Shown one piece after another: positions 26,392 through 36,047 of a stretch of 64,000 nt of DNA. Origin of the DNA: Alistipes sp. CAG:831 (GTDB lineage: Bacteria > Bacteroidota > Bacteroidia > Bacteroidales > UBA932); contig HF990395.1 of assembly GCA_000432775.1 (NCBI GenBank), positions 55,274 to 119,273 of the forward strand. The letters run 5' to 3'. The first letter of the stretch is position 1; each line of letters begins with the position of its first letter. A program made the translations under genes and the position numbers. Below the pieces are notes generated by a model that was not told the origin of the DNA, ran no database searches, and saw only the letters and a list, made by a program, of their open reading frames with translations.

Positions 26392-26604
26392 TTAATCCTC
26401 CAGAACATAATTCCCGGCCTTGTCTGAGATCACAGCCTGAAGTTCCTGCCTGTCATAGATTTTGTCAGAAAATTCAATCTCGGCCTGAGCCGGCTCCAGT
26501 GTTACATTGGCCTTTACGCCAGGTAGTGTCTCCAGGGCTTTCTGAACATGCATGACACAGTGACCGCACATCATGCCCTTGACATTGTAAACTACTTTTG
26601 ACAT
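26392..26604 (-). CDS. Heavy-metal-associated (HMA) domain protein
   Basis: The 70-residue protein is one ferredoxin-like HMA domain with the copper-binding motif GMMCGHC at residues 10-16. Such free domains are metallochaperones like CopZ that hand Cu(I) to a P-type ATPase. No copper ATPase lies near, so its partner must be elsewhere. It lies 20 bases upstream of the large lipoprotein gene. Confidence 0.9.
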   Translation of the reverse strand: MSKVVYNVKGMMCGHCVMHVQKALETLPGVKANVTLEPAQAEIEFSDKIYDRQELQAVISDKAGNYVLED

Positions 26605-26633
26605 AATTTTCAGTTCAGTTTAAAATCCGGTCG

Positions 26634-26641
26634 CAAATATA
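26634..26641 (-). promoter_or_regulatory. Promoter -7 box of the HMA gene
   Basis: The minus strand reads TATATTTG one base from the stop of the upstream helicase gene; the leader is about 25 bases. Confidence 0.5.
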
Positions 26642-26642
26642 A

Positions 26643-29642
26643 TCAATTCCCCGTAGATTGTCCAACTTCCTCCACTCCGTCCTCCCCGTACCACAGCCAT
26701 CCCTTCACCTCCCGGTACCCCATCTGGCCGAGAAGACTCATATAGCCCCTCACCTGAGAGCGGTACTGTCCGTCCCGGCGACGGCCGAACTTGTAGTCCA
26801 CCACCACTGCCGTCTGTCCGTCAGGGCTGAACATCATCCGGTCCGGACGATAACTGTCCCCTCCCGGGGCAATGACGGTAGCCTCATTCATCAGGAGATA
26901 AGTCCCGTCGAACCAATGCCTGTCACTCACCGACCGCAGCATCTCCGAGAGCTGTTCCAGCACCTGCGGCCCCTCATTGGCCGGGAGAATACCCGAGGAT
27001 ACGGCTCCGTACACCGCATCTTCCAGATCCGAGGCCGTCTCGACTTTGGACAATATCTCATGCAGGACAATGCCTCTAGTCCGGCGGCTGTCCCTCGTGA
27101 AGAACTCATCTCCACGGAAAGACAGTTTCAGCCTGTCTCCTATGGGGACCGACGGCACCCGGAGCATTTCCTCCCCGGCCACTACCCTCTTCCCGTCCTT
27201 CTTATATTCGGGCGAGGTCCATTCTCCCAGTTCGTAGACACCGTCCTCGATCTGTCCCTGAAGGTGGGTGCAGAGGATATGGGAGACTGAGTTGGGGGCC
27301 AGACCATTCTTGGAATGACGCACAAGGGCGAAGACGATGAGTTCCTGCACCGCCCGAGTAAAGGCGACATACGCCACATTGACCGCATCTACGGCACTGT
27401 AGCGCTTCTCCCGAAGGTAGTCATCTGCAAAGACGGTCTGCTCCAGGCTGCTGCGGCACTCCAGGGGATAGACCGGCAGCATGTCGAAGGGGGACACAGA
27501 GGAACCGCACCAGATGTATTTGGCGCTGTTGCCCTTAGGGGCAAATGGAATCTGAAGGAAAGGCACAATTACAGCCTTGAACTCCAGCCCCTTGGACTTG
27601 TGAATCGTAATCACGCGCAGGGCGTCCCTCCCCTCAGGTGCCGATATGGAGCGGTCAGCCCCCTCGGTCTCCCACCAGCGCAGGAATCCGGTGATATCCG
27701 AACCCTCCGAGCCGATATACTCCAGAACGCAGTCCAAGAAAGCATTGACAAAGGCAGAACCGCCGTCCTCCTGCCCGTCGGGACGGGAACGCAGAATATC
27801 CTCACAGATGTTGTACAGTGATTCCCCGCCGGTCGTCTCCTTCAGGCAGTCCACGGTCCGGCGCACCGCAGCGGAGGAAGAAAGCCTGAGAGAGTCCTCG
27901 GTCATGATATTGTAGCCGTTGGCTATCAGCAGGTCCGATATTGCGGCGCCCTCGGCCCTGGTACGGACCAGAAAGGCTATGTCACCGGGCCGGTAGCCGT
28001 GCTCCAGAAGAGTACGGACCGCCTCGAGAATACGCTGCAGATAACTCTCCTCCCACATATCCGAGCCTGTCCCCTCGGTAAATGTAACCTTGATGTGTCC
28101 GGCGGGACGGCTGCTGCCCTCCGGTATCCGCTGCACGGCGTCTGAGTAGATGCGGCCGATGAGCTCATCCCCGGTCAGGGTGCCGACGGAGCCGAAGAAA
28201 GAGTTGTTGAAGGACACCACTTCGGCGGAACTGCGCCAGTTGTAGGCCAGAGTATCGGTGTGAACCTTGCGGGGGTCGAAGCGGGAGGCTATCTCTGTAT
28301 CCAGCAGCCTCCAGTCGGAGCCTCTCCAGCGGTAGATGCTCTGCTTGACGTCGCCCACGATCAGACATGGACTGCCTGCATCCACACTGTCACGGAGCAG
28401 GGGCTCGAAGTTGTCCCACTGCATACGCGAGGTATCCTGGAACTCGTCCAGCAGGTAGTTGTCCAGACGGGACCCCACACGCTCGTATATAAAAGGTGTA
28501 TCGCTTCCGTCAATGATATCCGACAGGAAACGCGGGGTGTCAGAAAGCAGGACCAGGTTGTTGCGGCGGCAGTGGTCCCGGACCTGAGCCTCGATGTCGC
28601 TCAGGATACCGGCCACGGAAAGATTTCGCAGTATCTCCAGGGCTGTGAAGTACTTGGTGAGGCGGTCCGGGTCGGAGGCCCTGCGGACCAGCTCCGCCAG
28701 CCCGGCATGATATGCGGAGGCTATGTCGGAGGCCCGGGTTTGGGCCGAGGAGGCGCACCATCTGGCCGGCTCTTCCTCCGCCATACTGACAAATGTGGCG
28801 GAAGGAGCCTCGAAGCGGCCGGACCGAAGTTTGTCAAAATAGTTCATAAACGAGCGGGAACCTCCCTTGAAGTCGTCTGCCGAGAGGTCATAACGGCCCA
28901 TTATGGCCGCCGCCTTCTCCGCCATCCTGCGGCTCTCCTCGCGGAAATCCTGGACTATCCGCCGCATAGTATCCGAGCATTCGGCGATGGAGGTGCGGCC
29001 TGCCAGTTCCACACCCGCCCCGCGTACCGCCAGTTTGAACGGCTCCTTGAAAAGTTCCGAGCCCAGCCGGAGAAGCTGCGGTACGCTGTTCCAGTCCCGT
29101 CCGTTCTCCACCGCCTCGACCGACAGGTCTATGAGCCACTGCAGCAGCTCCTCATTGTCGTCTATCGAGCCCATCAGTTCGTCCACTGCCATGGCCAGGA
29201 TATTTTCATCGTTGATTTCCACATTATAGGACGAGAAATGTCCTGTTTCTATGGCGAAGGCCCTGAGCACCTGCTGGAAGAACCGGTCAATAGTGCTGAT
29301 ATTGAATAAAGAGTAATCGTTCAGAATAGCCGAGAGCAGAGCCGAGGCATGCCGGCGCACCGCCTTCTCCACGGCCTCCGGAGTACTGCCGGCGGAAGCC
29401 ATGTCCGCAAACCGGCCGGAGCCGGCCAGATCGGCTATGAACGGGGATTTCTCCCCGGAGGCTATCCGGTGCAGTTCCTCGAGCACCCTCTGTTTCATCT
29501 CGCCGGTAGCCTTGTTGGTGAATGTCACCGCCAGAATCGACTTATAGCGGTCTGTCCCGCCGTTGAAGAGCATCCTCAGATACTCCCCGGTGAGTTTGTG
29601 GGTCTTGCCTGACCCGGCCGATGCCTTGCATATCTCCAGCAT
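26643..29642 (-). CDS. UvrD/AddA-like helicase-nuclease
   Basis: The 999-residue protein joins a superfamily 1A helicase to a C-terminal nuclease. The Walker A ASAGSGKT lies at residues 8-15 and motif Ia at AVTFTNKAT; LLDEFQDTS is motif II and VGDVKQSIYRWRG motif III; VITIHKSKGLEF is near residue 680. The nuclease motif VVVDYKFG is near residue 955, as in PD-(D/E)XK enzymes. With the next gene it should form an AddAB-type complex that resects double-strand breaks for recombination and destroys linear foreign DNA. It begins 12 bases after its partner gene. Confidence 0.92.
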   Translation of the reverse strand: MLEICKASAGSGKTHKLTGEYLRMLFNGGTDRYKSILAVTFTNKATGEMKQRVLEELHRIASGEKSPFIADLAGSGRFADMASAGSTPEAVEKAVRRHASALLSAILNDYSLFNISTIDRFFQQVLRAFAIETGHFSSYNVEINDENILAMAVDELMGSIDDNEELLQWLIDLSVEAVENGRDWNSVPQLLRLGSELFKEPFKLAVRGAGVELAGRTSIAECSDTMRRIVQDFREESRRMAEKAAAIMGRYDLSADDFKGGSRSFMNYFDKLRSGRFEAPSATFVSMAEEEPARWCASSAQTRASDIASAYHAGLAELVRRASDPDRLTKYFTALEILRNLSVAGILSDIEAQVRDHCRRNNLVLLSDTPRFLSDIIDGSDTPFIYERVGSRLDNYLLDEFQDTSRMQWDNFEPLLRDSVDAGSPCLIVGDVKQSIYRWRGSDWRLLDTEIASRFDPRKVHTDTLAYNWRSSAEVVSFNNSFFGSVGTLTGDELIGRIYSDAVQRIPEGSSRPAGHIKVTFTEGTGSDMWEESYLQRILEAVRTLLEHGYRPGDIAFLVRTRAEGAAISDLLIANGYNIMTEDSLRLSSSAAVRRTVDCLKETTGGESLYNICEDILRSRPDGQEDGGSAFVNAFLDCVLEYIGSEGSDITGFLRWWETEGADRSISAPEGRDALRVITIHKSKGLEFKAVIVPFLQIPFAPKGNSAKYIWCGSSVSPFDMLPVYPLECRSSLEQTVFADDYLREKRYSAVDAVNVAYVAFTRAVQELIVFALVRHSKNGLAPNSVSHILCTHLQGQIEDGVYELGEWTSPEYKKDGKRVVAGEEMLRVPSVPIGDRLKLSFRGDEFFTRDSRRTRGIVLHEILSKVETASDLEDAVYGAVSSGILPANEGPQVLEQLSEMLRSVSDRHWFDGTYLLMNEATVIAPGGDSYRPDRMMFSPDGQTAVVVDYKFGRRRDGQYRSQVRGYMSLLGQMGYREVKGWLWYGEDGVEEVGQSTGN

Positions 29643-29654
29643 ATTCTCTGTAAA

Positions 29655-32480
29655 TTATCTGTTACACAACGCAGTAAAAGGGCAGTACTCACAGGCCGCC
29701 CCGTCCTCACAGGCTCTGAAGGGCTCATCCGGGTCGAGGATACTGTCCAGCAGAAAGCCCAGAGCCTCAGTAAACTCATCGTATTCGGACCTCAGGGGAG
29801 TACGCCAGGACTGCCCTCCGGTATACAGGTTCCGGGTATAATAAATCTCCAGCAGGACATTCTCCACATCGTCCACCTTAGGTTCTTCCTTACGGCCCGA
29901 CAGAATCAGCAGGTACAGCAGAAGCTGGAAGAAATGGCTCCCGCCGGCATGGGTGTCGCTCTGGAAGAGCTCGCCGATATCCCGACAGGTAAAATGTTCT
30001 CCTCCGGTCTTGTAATCCACGAGCCTAAGCCGGCCTCCCACCCTGTCAACGCGGTCGAAAATACCCCTGAGCCTGAGGTTGTGCCCGCCGGGAGTCCGGA
30101 ATGACGCGGTATAGTTCTCCTCCAGGGCCACGATAGAGTTGATCTCATCTCCCTCGGCACGTCCGGCATCCACCTCCAGAGTCCTGGACGCAAGCTTGGC
30201 CACCAGAGCGCCGGCGATACGGTTGCGTCCGTTTATCTCCTTGAGGCCCAGCTCTTCATGAAAGCCCTCATCCACCAAAGCAGCCATGTGTCCGGTATCC
30301 GCAGCCATTTTTTTGAGTGTGTCCCGGTCTACCGGACGGCCAATGAACGGCTCGTAGAGCCGGCGCATGACATAATGGTACAGAGTTCCGAAGGCGGCAT
30401 TGTCCACTCCCTCCGAGAGATCCTCCTCTTCCTTGAGGCCCAGGATGTACTGATAGTAGAAACGCATGGAGCAGCCCATCCACGTCTGTAAAGAGGAGTT
30501 GGAGTATGTCATCCCGCGCAGTGTCTCCAGATGCTCCGGTGTCTTCGGCACAGGAGCCACCTGAGGAAGTGAATTGCCTGTGATGGTGAAGGAGACAGTC
30601 CGGCGTTCCACCGGAAGGCCGTAATGGTACTCAAGCTGCTTGATATAGCGGCTCTCCTCCCCGGAACGCAGGCCGTCGCCCCGGCTGTCGGTCAGGAGCC
30701 ACACCCTGCGGGCCCGGCAGATACTGCGGTAGAAATGGTAGGCCGAGATGGAGTCCTGAAACTCGTAGGTAGGCAGGCCGAAACCGCGGCGGAGGTTGTA
30801 GGGTATCATCGAGGCAGCTGTATTCCGCGAGGGGAAGGTGCCCTCGTTCACTGAGAGGATTATCAGGTTCTCAAAATCCAGGGCCCGTATCTCCAGAGGC
30901 CCCATGATCTGCAGGCCGTCCAGCGGCTCCCCGCTGAAAGGAATCGACACCGAGGCCTCCAGGCGGCGCAGCAGACGGAAATAAGTGTCTTTTCGCATGT
31001 CTATCCCGAGCGAGTGCAGCAGATTGAGACTGCGGCTGTAGCCCATGAGGAACTCCTTGTCGATGCGGTCGGCTCCTTCTGCGACCGTATCCAGAATAGA
31101 GCGGAGATACTCCGAGACAGCCTCCGAAGCGGAGGTATCCGCTTTCGCCGCGTCCTGGAAAATCAGGCCGAGGAGAGGCTGTCCTTCGCTGAGAAAACCG
31201 GCCTCGGGATAGATGGTATTGGACTTTATAATATTGTCCCTAAGTTCCTTAGCCCTATCCTGAAGAGTCTGACTGCCGCCGATGTAGGGATGGGCAAGGA
31301 GGGCGAGTACGTCTCTCCAGTAGAAGCACACCTTCCCGTCGCGGAGCCGGAGACGGTCCTGCAGGGAGGCGACGGCTGTCACGAAAGAAGATACATTGCT
31401 GTGGGCCAATGGATAGCCCATGGTTACATTGACCGGAGAAACCTCCTCCGGAAGGGAGTTCAGCAGAGGGAAGAGCAGCTGTTCGTCCGGCAGAAGAACG
31501 GCTGTCGAGAAAAGGTCGGAAGAACCTTCCTCACTGACAATCCGCTGCAGGATGTCATGGACATATTTGGTCTGTCCCACAGCGGAAGGAATGGAGACGG
31601 CCTCTATCCTGGGAGGTTCTCCGCACAGGCCTCCGTCCTCCTGCAGCGGATGGAGGGAGGGGTAGCGGGAGACATTGTCCTCCATGAAGAGGGAGGACTT
31701 GTTGGCCGGGTCACGGACAGCCTCGCCGTAGTAGTCCCAGTAGAAATCCCCGCGGCCCATCCTCTGGAGCATCTCGAAGAGGGTACGCTCGCAGCGGTTA
31801 GGAGCATTGAGCCCTACGAATACCGTCTGCTCATAGCGCCCAAGAACCCGGAGCAGGTCCGGGTCGTCCTCCTTCAGACGTTCTGCCACCGAACGGTAAA
31901 TCATACCCTCGTAGGCCTCTCCCCTGCTCTCCAGCAGAGAACGGAGACCGGTGTAGATGTCGTACATGCTGTCCCACATTCCAAGAAACAGCTGTTCCTT
32001 GCGGCCCTCACGGCAGGGTATGACCACTTTCCAGAAAGAGGCTATAGCCTCGCGCTGAGCCGGAGTAAGATAGTCATAGCGGTTCTCTATCTCCTTAAGG
32101 TCCCTTATGTTCGTGAAGAGCCCTGCGGCATCGGCCATATACTTGTCGATATCATCGAAGTCGGACAGGATCACCTCGCCGCGGTAGATGAAATCGTCAA
32201 AACTCTCGTCAAAACCTGCCACCTTCTCCCGATACACGGTATAGAGCCGGTGAAGGAGGGTTATGCGGTCGAGAGAATGCAGGCCGGAAAGACCGGCGAA
32301 GAGATCGTTGATGTTGGTTATAGCCGGAGAAAACACGGGTTGCCGGACAGTCTCACCCAGATAGCGGCGGAAGAAGAGGGACGAGCGGCGGTTGGGAAAG
32401 ACAAAGCAGTAGCCGCGCAGGTCTCCACCCGTAAGGCTGTAGAACTGCTCGGCTACACTTCTGAGAAACTCCTTTCTCAT
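29655..32480 (-). CDS. AddB-like PD-(D/E)XK nuclease subunit
   Basis: The 941-residue protein starts with a helicase-like half (CFVFPNRRSSLFFRRYLGE) that lacks a clear Walker A, as is common in AddB subunits of Bacteroidota. The C-terminal part is a RecB-type nuclease with the motif LRLVDYKTGG, and cysteines at the very end (CEDGAACEYCPFTALC) fit the iron-sulfur cluster that staples this domain. It is followed after 12 bases by the AddA-like gene and preceded by pgi with a 21-base gap, so it may share the pgi message. Confidence 0.88.
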   Translation of the reverse strand: MRKEFLRSVAEQFYSLTGGDLRGYCFVFPNRRSSLFFRRYLGETVRQPVFSPAITNINDLFAGLSGLHSLDRITLLHRLYTVYREKVAGFDESFDDFIYRGEVILSDFDDIDKYMADAAGLFTNIRDLKEIENRYDYLTPAQREAIASFWKVVIPCREGRKEQLFLGMWDSMYDIYTGLRSLLESRGEAYEGMIYRSVAERLKEDDPDLLRVLGRYEQTVFVGLNAPNRCERTLFEMLQRMGRGDFYWDYYGEAVRDPANKSSLFMEDNVSRYPSLHPLQEDGGLCGEPPRIEAVSIPSAVGQTKYVHDILQRIVSEEGSSDLFSTAVLLPDEQLLFPLLNSLPEEVSPVNVTMGYPLAHSNVSSFVTAVASLQDRLRLRDGKVCFYWRDVLALLAHPYIGGSQTLQDRAKELRDNIIKSNTIYPEAGFLSEGQPLLGLIFQDAAKADTSASEAVSEYLRSILDTVAEGADRIDKEFLMGYSRSLNLLHSLGIDMRKDTYFRLLRRLEASVSIPFSGEPLDGLQIMGPLEIRALDFENLIILSVNEGTFPSRNTAASMIPYNLRRGFGLPTYEFQDSISAYHFYRSICRARRVWLLTDSRGDGLRSGEESRYIKQLEYHYGLPVERRTVSFTITGNSLPQVAPVPKTPEHLETLRGMTYSNSSLQTWMGCSMRFYYQYILGLKEEEDLSEGVDNAAFGTLYHYVMRRLYEPFIGRPVDRDTLKKMAADTGHMAALVDEGFHEELGLKEINGRNRIAGALVAKLASRTLEVDAGRAEGDEINSIVALEENYTASFRTPGGHNLRLRGIFDRVDRVGGRLRLVDYKTGGEHFTCRDIGELFQSDTHAGGSHFFQLLLYLLILSGRKEEPKVDDVENVLLEIYYTRNLYTGGQSWRTPLRSEYDEFTEALGFLLDSILDPDEPFRACEDGAACEYCPFTALCNR

Positions 32481-32501
32481 CTGCTGGAGCTGTATTAACG
32501 G

Positions 32502-33803
32502 CTACTCGAGCCTCTTGCGGATAGTCTCGGCCTGGGCCTCATAGCCGGGCTTGCCGAGGAGGGCGAACATATTCTTCTTGTACGCCTCCACTCCGGGCTG
32601 GTCGAAAGGATTGACACCGAGGATATAGGCTGAGATACCGCAGGCCTCCTCGAAGAACATGAAGAGCTCTCCGAGAGTGTACTCGTCGATGCGGTCAATT
32701 ATCACCCTGCCCTGAGGCACTCCGCCGTCCAGATGGGCCAGGCGGGTACCGGCCTCAGCCATCCTGTTGCAGTGCTCGAGGTGCATGCCGGTGAGGAAGT
32801 TCAGGCCGTCGAGGTTCTGGGGATCGTTGGTGATAATCAGCTCGCGGCCGGCATTCTCTACGGAGATAACTGTCTCGAAAAGCATCCGCTCGCCCTCCTG
32901 GATGTACTGGCCCATGGAGTGCAGGTCTGTGGTGAAATTCACAGATGCGGGGAAGATGCCCTTGCCCTCCTTGCCCTCGGACTCGCCGAAAAGCTGTTTC
33001 CACCATTCGCCTATGTACTGGAGCTTGGGATTGAAATTGACCAGAATCTCCACTTTTTTGCCTGAATCGTAATGCTCGTTGCGGGCTGCGGCGTAGATGA
33101 TAGCGGGATTCTCCTCACTGCGCCCGGAGCAGCGGCGGGCCATGTCGGCGGCACCCTTGAGCAGGGCCCGGATATCGTAACCGGCCAGAGCTATGGGAAG
33201 CAGGCCCACAGGGGTAAGGACGGAGAAACGGCCGCCTACGTTGTCAGGGATTACGAAAGTGCGGTAACCCTCCTGATCTGAGAGGCTCTTCAGAGCTCCG
33301 CGTGCCTTGTCCGTGACAGCCACGATCCGGGAAGCAGCCTCAGACTTGCCGTAGCGTTCCTCGATGTGCTCCTTGATGACACGGAAAGCCACTGCGGGCT
33401 CAGTAGTGGTGCCGGACTTGGAAATAACCACGGCGGCCACCGATTTATCCTTGATGTAGTCCAGCAGCTCTGCATGATACTCCTCCGAAAGGTTGAAGCC
33501 GGCGAAGACTACGTGAATGCCTTTCTCATTGAGGCCGAAAGAGTGAGAGAGTGCCTCGAGGGCAGCCTTCGCTCCGAGATAAGAGCCTCCGATGCCGATA
33601 ACCACGGCCACCTGCACGCCCTTGTCCTTCCATTCCCCGGCAATATCCTCGCAGCCTTTCACGATGGACTCCGGAGTGTCCGTGGGCAGATCGAGCCAGC
33701 CCAGGAAATCATTTCCCCTTCCCTGTCTTCCCTGAAGGGTGTCGAAAGCATTCATGGCCTTCTCAACATAGGCCTTGGATGGTTTGAAACTTACATTAAC
33801 CAT
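32502..33803 (-). CDS. pgi: Glucose-6-phosphate isomerase
   Basis: The enzyme interconverts glucose-6-phosphate and fructose-6-phosphate in glycolysis. The 433 residues have the signatures VVISKSGTTTEPAVAFR near residue 130 and EWWKQLFGESEGKEGKGIFP near residue 268, both typical of the short bacterial PGI type; the C-terminal part has SAYILGVNPFDQPGVEAYK. It starts at an ATG and is followed by the AddB-like gene. Confidence 0.96.
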   Translation of the reverse strand: MVNVSFKPSKAYVEKAMNAFDTLQGRQGRGNDFLGWLDLPTDTPESIVKGCEDIAGEWKDKGVQVAVVIGIGGSYLGAKAALEALSHSFGLNEKGIHVVFAGFNLSEEYHAELLDYIKDKSVAAVVISKSGTTTEPAVAFRVIKEHIEERYGKSEAASRIVAVTDKARGALKSLSDQEGYRTFVIPDNVGGRFSVLTPVGLLPIALAGYDIRALLKGAADMARRCSGRSEENPAIIYAAARNEHYDSGKKVEILVNFNPKLQYIGEWWKQLFGESEGKEGKGIFPASVNFTTDLHSMGQYIQEGERMLFETVISVENAGRELIITNDPQNLDGLNFLTGMHLEHCNRMAEAGTRLAHLDGGVPQGRVIIDRIDEYTLGELFMFFEEACGISAYILGVNPFDQPGVEAYKKNMFALLGKPGYEAQAETIRKRLE

Positions 33804-33874
33804 AACTTCTTGTTTTTATTAAGTTTATTTTCTGTCTATAACTTCATTTCCAGAACCGTAAGGCCCTGACCGGC

Positions 33875-34921
33875 TCACATCAGGCTGTCCTGGAGCTCAC
33901 GCATGGCCTCCACGGCATTTTCCCTCTCATAGAGAATGGAGTAGACCGTGTCGGCGATGGGCATGCTGATCCGGAACCTGCGGTTGATCTCATGAATCGC
34001 CTTGGTGGCGTAATAGCCCTCGGCCACCTGACTCATCTCCAGGATAGCAGTCTGAACCGAGTAGCCCTTGCCGAGCATGCGGCCGAAGTTGCGGTTGCGG
34101 GAGAAGGGAGAATTGCAGGTCACCAGCAGGTCCCCGAGATATGCCGACATGGAGGTGTTGCGGCGGGTATCGGGATTCGTGACATTGATGAACTCCTTCA
34201 TCTCCCGGAAACAGCTGGCTATCAGCACCGCCATGAAGTTGTCTCCGTATCCGCAGCCATAGCATACGCCGGCAGCGATGGCATAGACGTTCTTCAGGGC
34301 GGCAGCGTACTCCACTCCGTAGATATCCGTACAGGCTATTGTGTTCACATAGTAGTTGCGGAAGAAACCACAGAGATATTCGGCCACCTCTATATACTTG
34401 GAAGACAAGGTAATGTACGACAATCGCTGCATTCCCACCTCTTCGGCATGGCAGGGACCGCTGATTACTCCGATCCGGTCGAAGGGCACGGCATGGTCAT
34501 CGTGAAAGTACTCGGCGACAGTCTGATATCTGTCTCCGACAAAGCCCTTGACCGCCGAGATAATCAGCTTGCCTCCGTAAGATGCGGTAATCCTGCCCAC
34601 CTCTTTCAGAAAGTAGGCCGACGGGATGGCGAAAATCAGGATATCAGACTCCTGCACCACATAATTGATGTCATTGGTAATGGTGAAGCAGTCGGCGTCC
34701 AGCTCCACTGCGGGCAGATATTTCGAGTGATGGTGATACCGCTCAATGTGCTCTATCGCACCTGTATCCCGCATGTACCAGTTCAGCTGCCGCCCGTTGT
34801 CCGTCAGCAGTTTCACCAGAGCGGTCGCCCAGCTGCCCCCTCCTATTATTCCGAACACCGGATCGTCCTTCATCTCCACTGCGGTGTTGCCGTCCATCTT
34901 CTCGTATATCGTATTTTTCAT
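33875..34921 (-). CDS. gpsA: NAD(P)H-dependent glycerol-3-phosphate dehydrogenase
   Basis: GpsA reduces dihydroxyacetone phosphate to sn-glycerol-3-phosphate for membrane lipids. The NAD motif GGGSWATAL is near residue 28, SAVKGF with a catalytic lysine near 125, GPCHAEEV near 158 and the second lysine in EYAAALKNVYAIAAG near 205. A longer frame starts at a TTG at 34993, but the -7 box at 34949-34956 lies between, so the ATG at 34921 (348 residues) is taken. Confidence 0.94.
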   Translation of the reverse strand: MKNTIYEKMDGNTAVEMKDDPVFGIIGGGSWATALVKLLTDNGRQLNWYMRDTGAIEHIERYHHHSKYLPAVELDADCFTITNDINYVVQESDILIFAIPSAYFLKEVGRITASYGGKLIISAVKGFVGDRYQTVAEYFHDDHAVPFDRIGVISGPCHAEEVGMQRLSYITLSSKYIEVAEYLCGFFRNYYVNTIACTDIYGVEYAAALKNVYAIAAGVCYGCGYGDNFMAVLIASCFREMKEFINVTNPDTRRNTSMSAYLGDLLVTCNSPFSRNRNFGRMLGKGYSVQTAILEMSQVAEGYYATKAIHEINRRFRISMPIADTVYSILYERENAVEAMRELQDSLM

Positions 34922-34948
34922 GCTTACCGGTTTGCAAACTATATTATG

Positions 34949-34979
34949 CAAATATAGGCATAAGCTAAGAGCAATGCAA
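34949..34979 (-). promoter_or_regulatory. Promoter of gpsA
   Basis: On the minus strand: TTG (34979-34977), 20 bases, TATATTTG (34956-34949). The leader is about 22 bases. Confidence 0.7.
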
Positions 34980-34999
34980 ATGAACTTGTTCAATTTGCA
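34975..34999. promoter_or_regulatory. Inverted repeat overlapping the gpsA -33 element
   Basis: TGCAAATGAAC (34975-34985) is the reverse complement of GTTCATTTGCA, which is present at 34988-34999 with one extra A. It lies between divergent gpsA and the alpha/beta hydrolase gene and covers the gpsA TTG, so it may be a shared operator. Confidence 0.4.
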
Positions 35000-35044
35000 C
35001 TGCCGGAAATATGTGGCATGCTTTTCGATATGTCCTGATGCATC

Positions 35045-35995
35045 ATGACAGACACAAGACAGACAATCATAAAGAAAGAAAAGATCGCATCAGAGACGGA
35101 CGGACTGGAGATCAGCATCCTGCTGTGCGGACCAGCCGCCGGTGCACCCAAGGGAATAGTCCAGATAGTACACGGAATGTGCGAGCACAAAGAAAGATAC
35201 ATCCCGTTCATGGAATATCTGGCGGCCAACGGATTCTTCAGCATTATCCACGACCATCGCGGACACGGGGAATCCGTACGGTCGTCCGAAGACCTGGGCT
35301 ATTTCTACGAGGGTGGCTGGGAGGCAATGGTGGACGACATCAAGGCAGTCACGGAAAGGGTACGGAAGGAGCATCCGGACCTGCCGCTGATTCTCCTGGG
35401 CCACAGCATGGGATCGATGGCAGTCCGATCATTCGCAAAGCGTTACGACAACATGACATCGGGCCTCATCGTCTGCGGCAGTCCCAGCCGCAACCACGGA
35501 GCCGGTATCGGGAAACTGGTAGCCCGGACCTATGCCGCCCGGGCCGGGGAAAAATGCCGGCCTGAAATCATCCAGTCCCTGGCCTTCGGCTCGTTCAACC
35601 GGAGGTTCCAGTCTGAAGGCTCGCCAAACGCATGGATCTGCTCAGACCCTGAAATCGTCCGGAACTACGACAACGACCCTCTGTGCAACTTCCAGTTTAC
35701 GGCCCATGGCTTCCTCAACCTCTTCTCCATTATGCAGGATGCCTACAGCATCTCCGGATGGAGACCCCGCAACCCATCCATGCCGGTACTCTTCATCTCC
35801 GGCGAGGAAGACCCCTGCCTGCTGAGCCCAAGGAAATTCCGCCAGGCCGTCCGCACCATGCAGCGGGCCGGCTACTCCGACGTACGTTCCCACCTCTACC
35901 CTTCCATGCGCCACGAGATACTCAACGAGAAGGGCAAAGAGGCCGTATGGCAGGACATTCTTAATTTCTGCCGGAACATCTGCCGTCCAAGATGA
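35045..35995 (+). CDS. Alpha/beta hydrolase (monoacylglycerol lipase-like)
   Basis: The 316-residue protein has the serine hydrolase fold: IVQIVHGMCEHKERY forms the oxyanion region, HDHRGHGES follows, and LLGHSMGS near residue 120 is the nucleophile elbow GxSxG. The C-terminal SGEEDPCL and MRHEILNE hold the likely Asp and His. Cytosolic esterases or lysophospholipases of this type (lysophospholipase, Serine aminopeptidase S33) act on small lipids; the true substrate is unknown. It has no signal peptide. Confidence 0.9.
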   Translation: MTDTRQTIIKKEKIASETDGLEISILLCGPAAGAPKGIVQIVHGMCEHKERYIPFMEYLAANGFFSIIHDHRGHGESVRSSEDLGYFYEGGWEAMVDDIKAVTERVRKEHPDLPLILLGHSMGSMAVRSFAKRYDNMTSGLIVCGSPSRNHGAGIGKLVARTYAARAGEKCRPEIIQSLAFGSFNRRFQSEGSPNAWICSDPEIVRNYDNDPLCNFQFTAHGFLNLFSIMQDAYSISGWRPRNPSMPVLFISGEEDPCLLSPRKFRQAVRTMQRAGYSDVRSHLYPSMRHEILNEKGKEAVWQDILNFCRNICRPR

Positions 35996-36000
35996 AAAAC

Positions 36001-36031
36001 TTGCTAAAAACCCGGTGACTTCCTAATTTTG
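36001..36031 (+). promoter_or_regulatory. Promoter of the DUF554 gene
   Basis: TTG (36001-36003), 20 bases, TAATTTTG (36024-36031); the ATG is at 36048. The -7 box lies inside an inverted repeat, TCCTAATT-N8-AATTAGGA (36021-36044). Confidence 0.75.
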
Positions 36032-36044
36032 CACGGAATTAGGA
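36021..36044. promoter_or_regulatory. Inverted repeat covering the DUF554 promoter
   Basis: TCCTAATT (36021-36028) and AATTAGGA (36037-36044) are exact reverse complements. They span the -7 box and the start of transcription, where a repressor would bind, or they form a 5' hairpin in the mRNA. Confidence 0.45.
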
Positions 36045-36047
36045 AAA

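Noticed and set aside
31014..32498. 494-codon open frame opposite the AddB-like gene
   Set aside because: Antisense shadow; no motif, and the minus-strand protein carries nuclease and cysteine motifs.
34922..34993. Longer gpsA start at TTG 34993
   Set aside because: The promoter -7 box at 34949-34956 is downstream of this codon, so it would not be transcribed.
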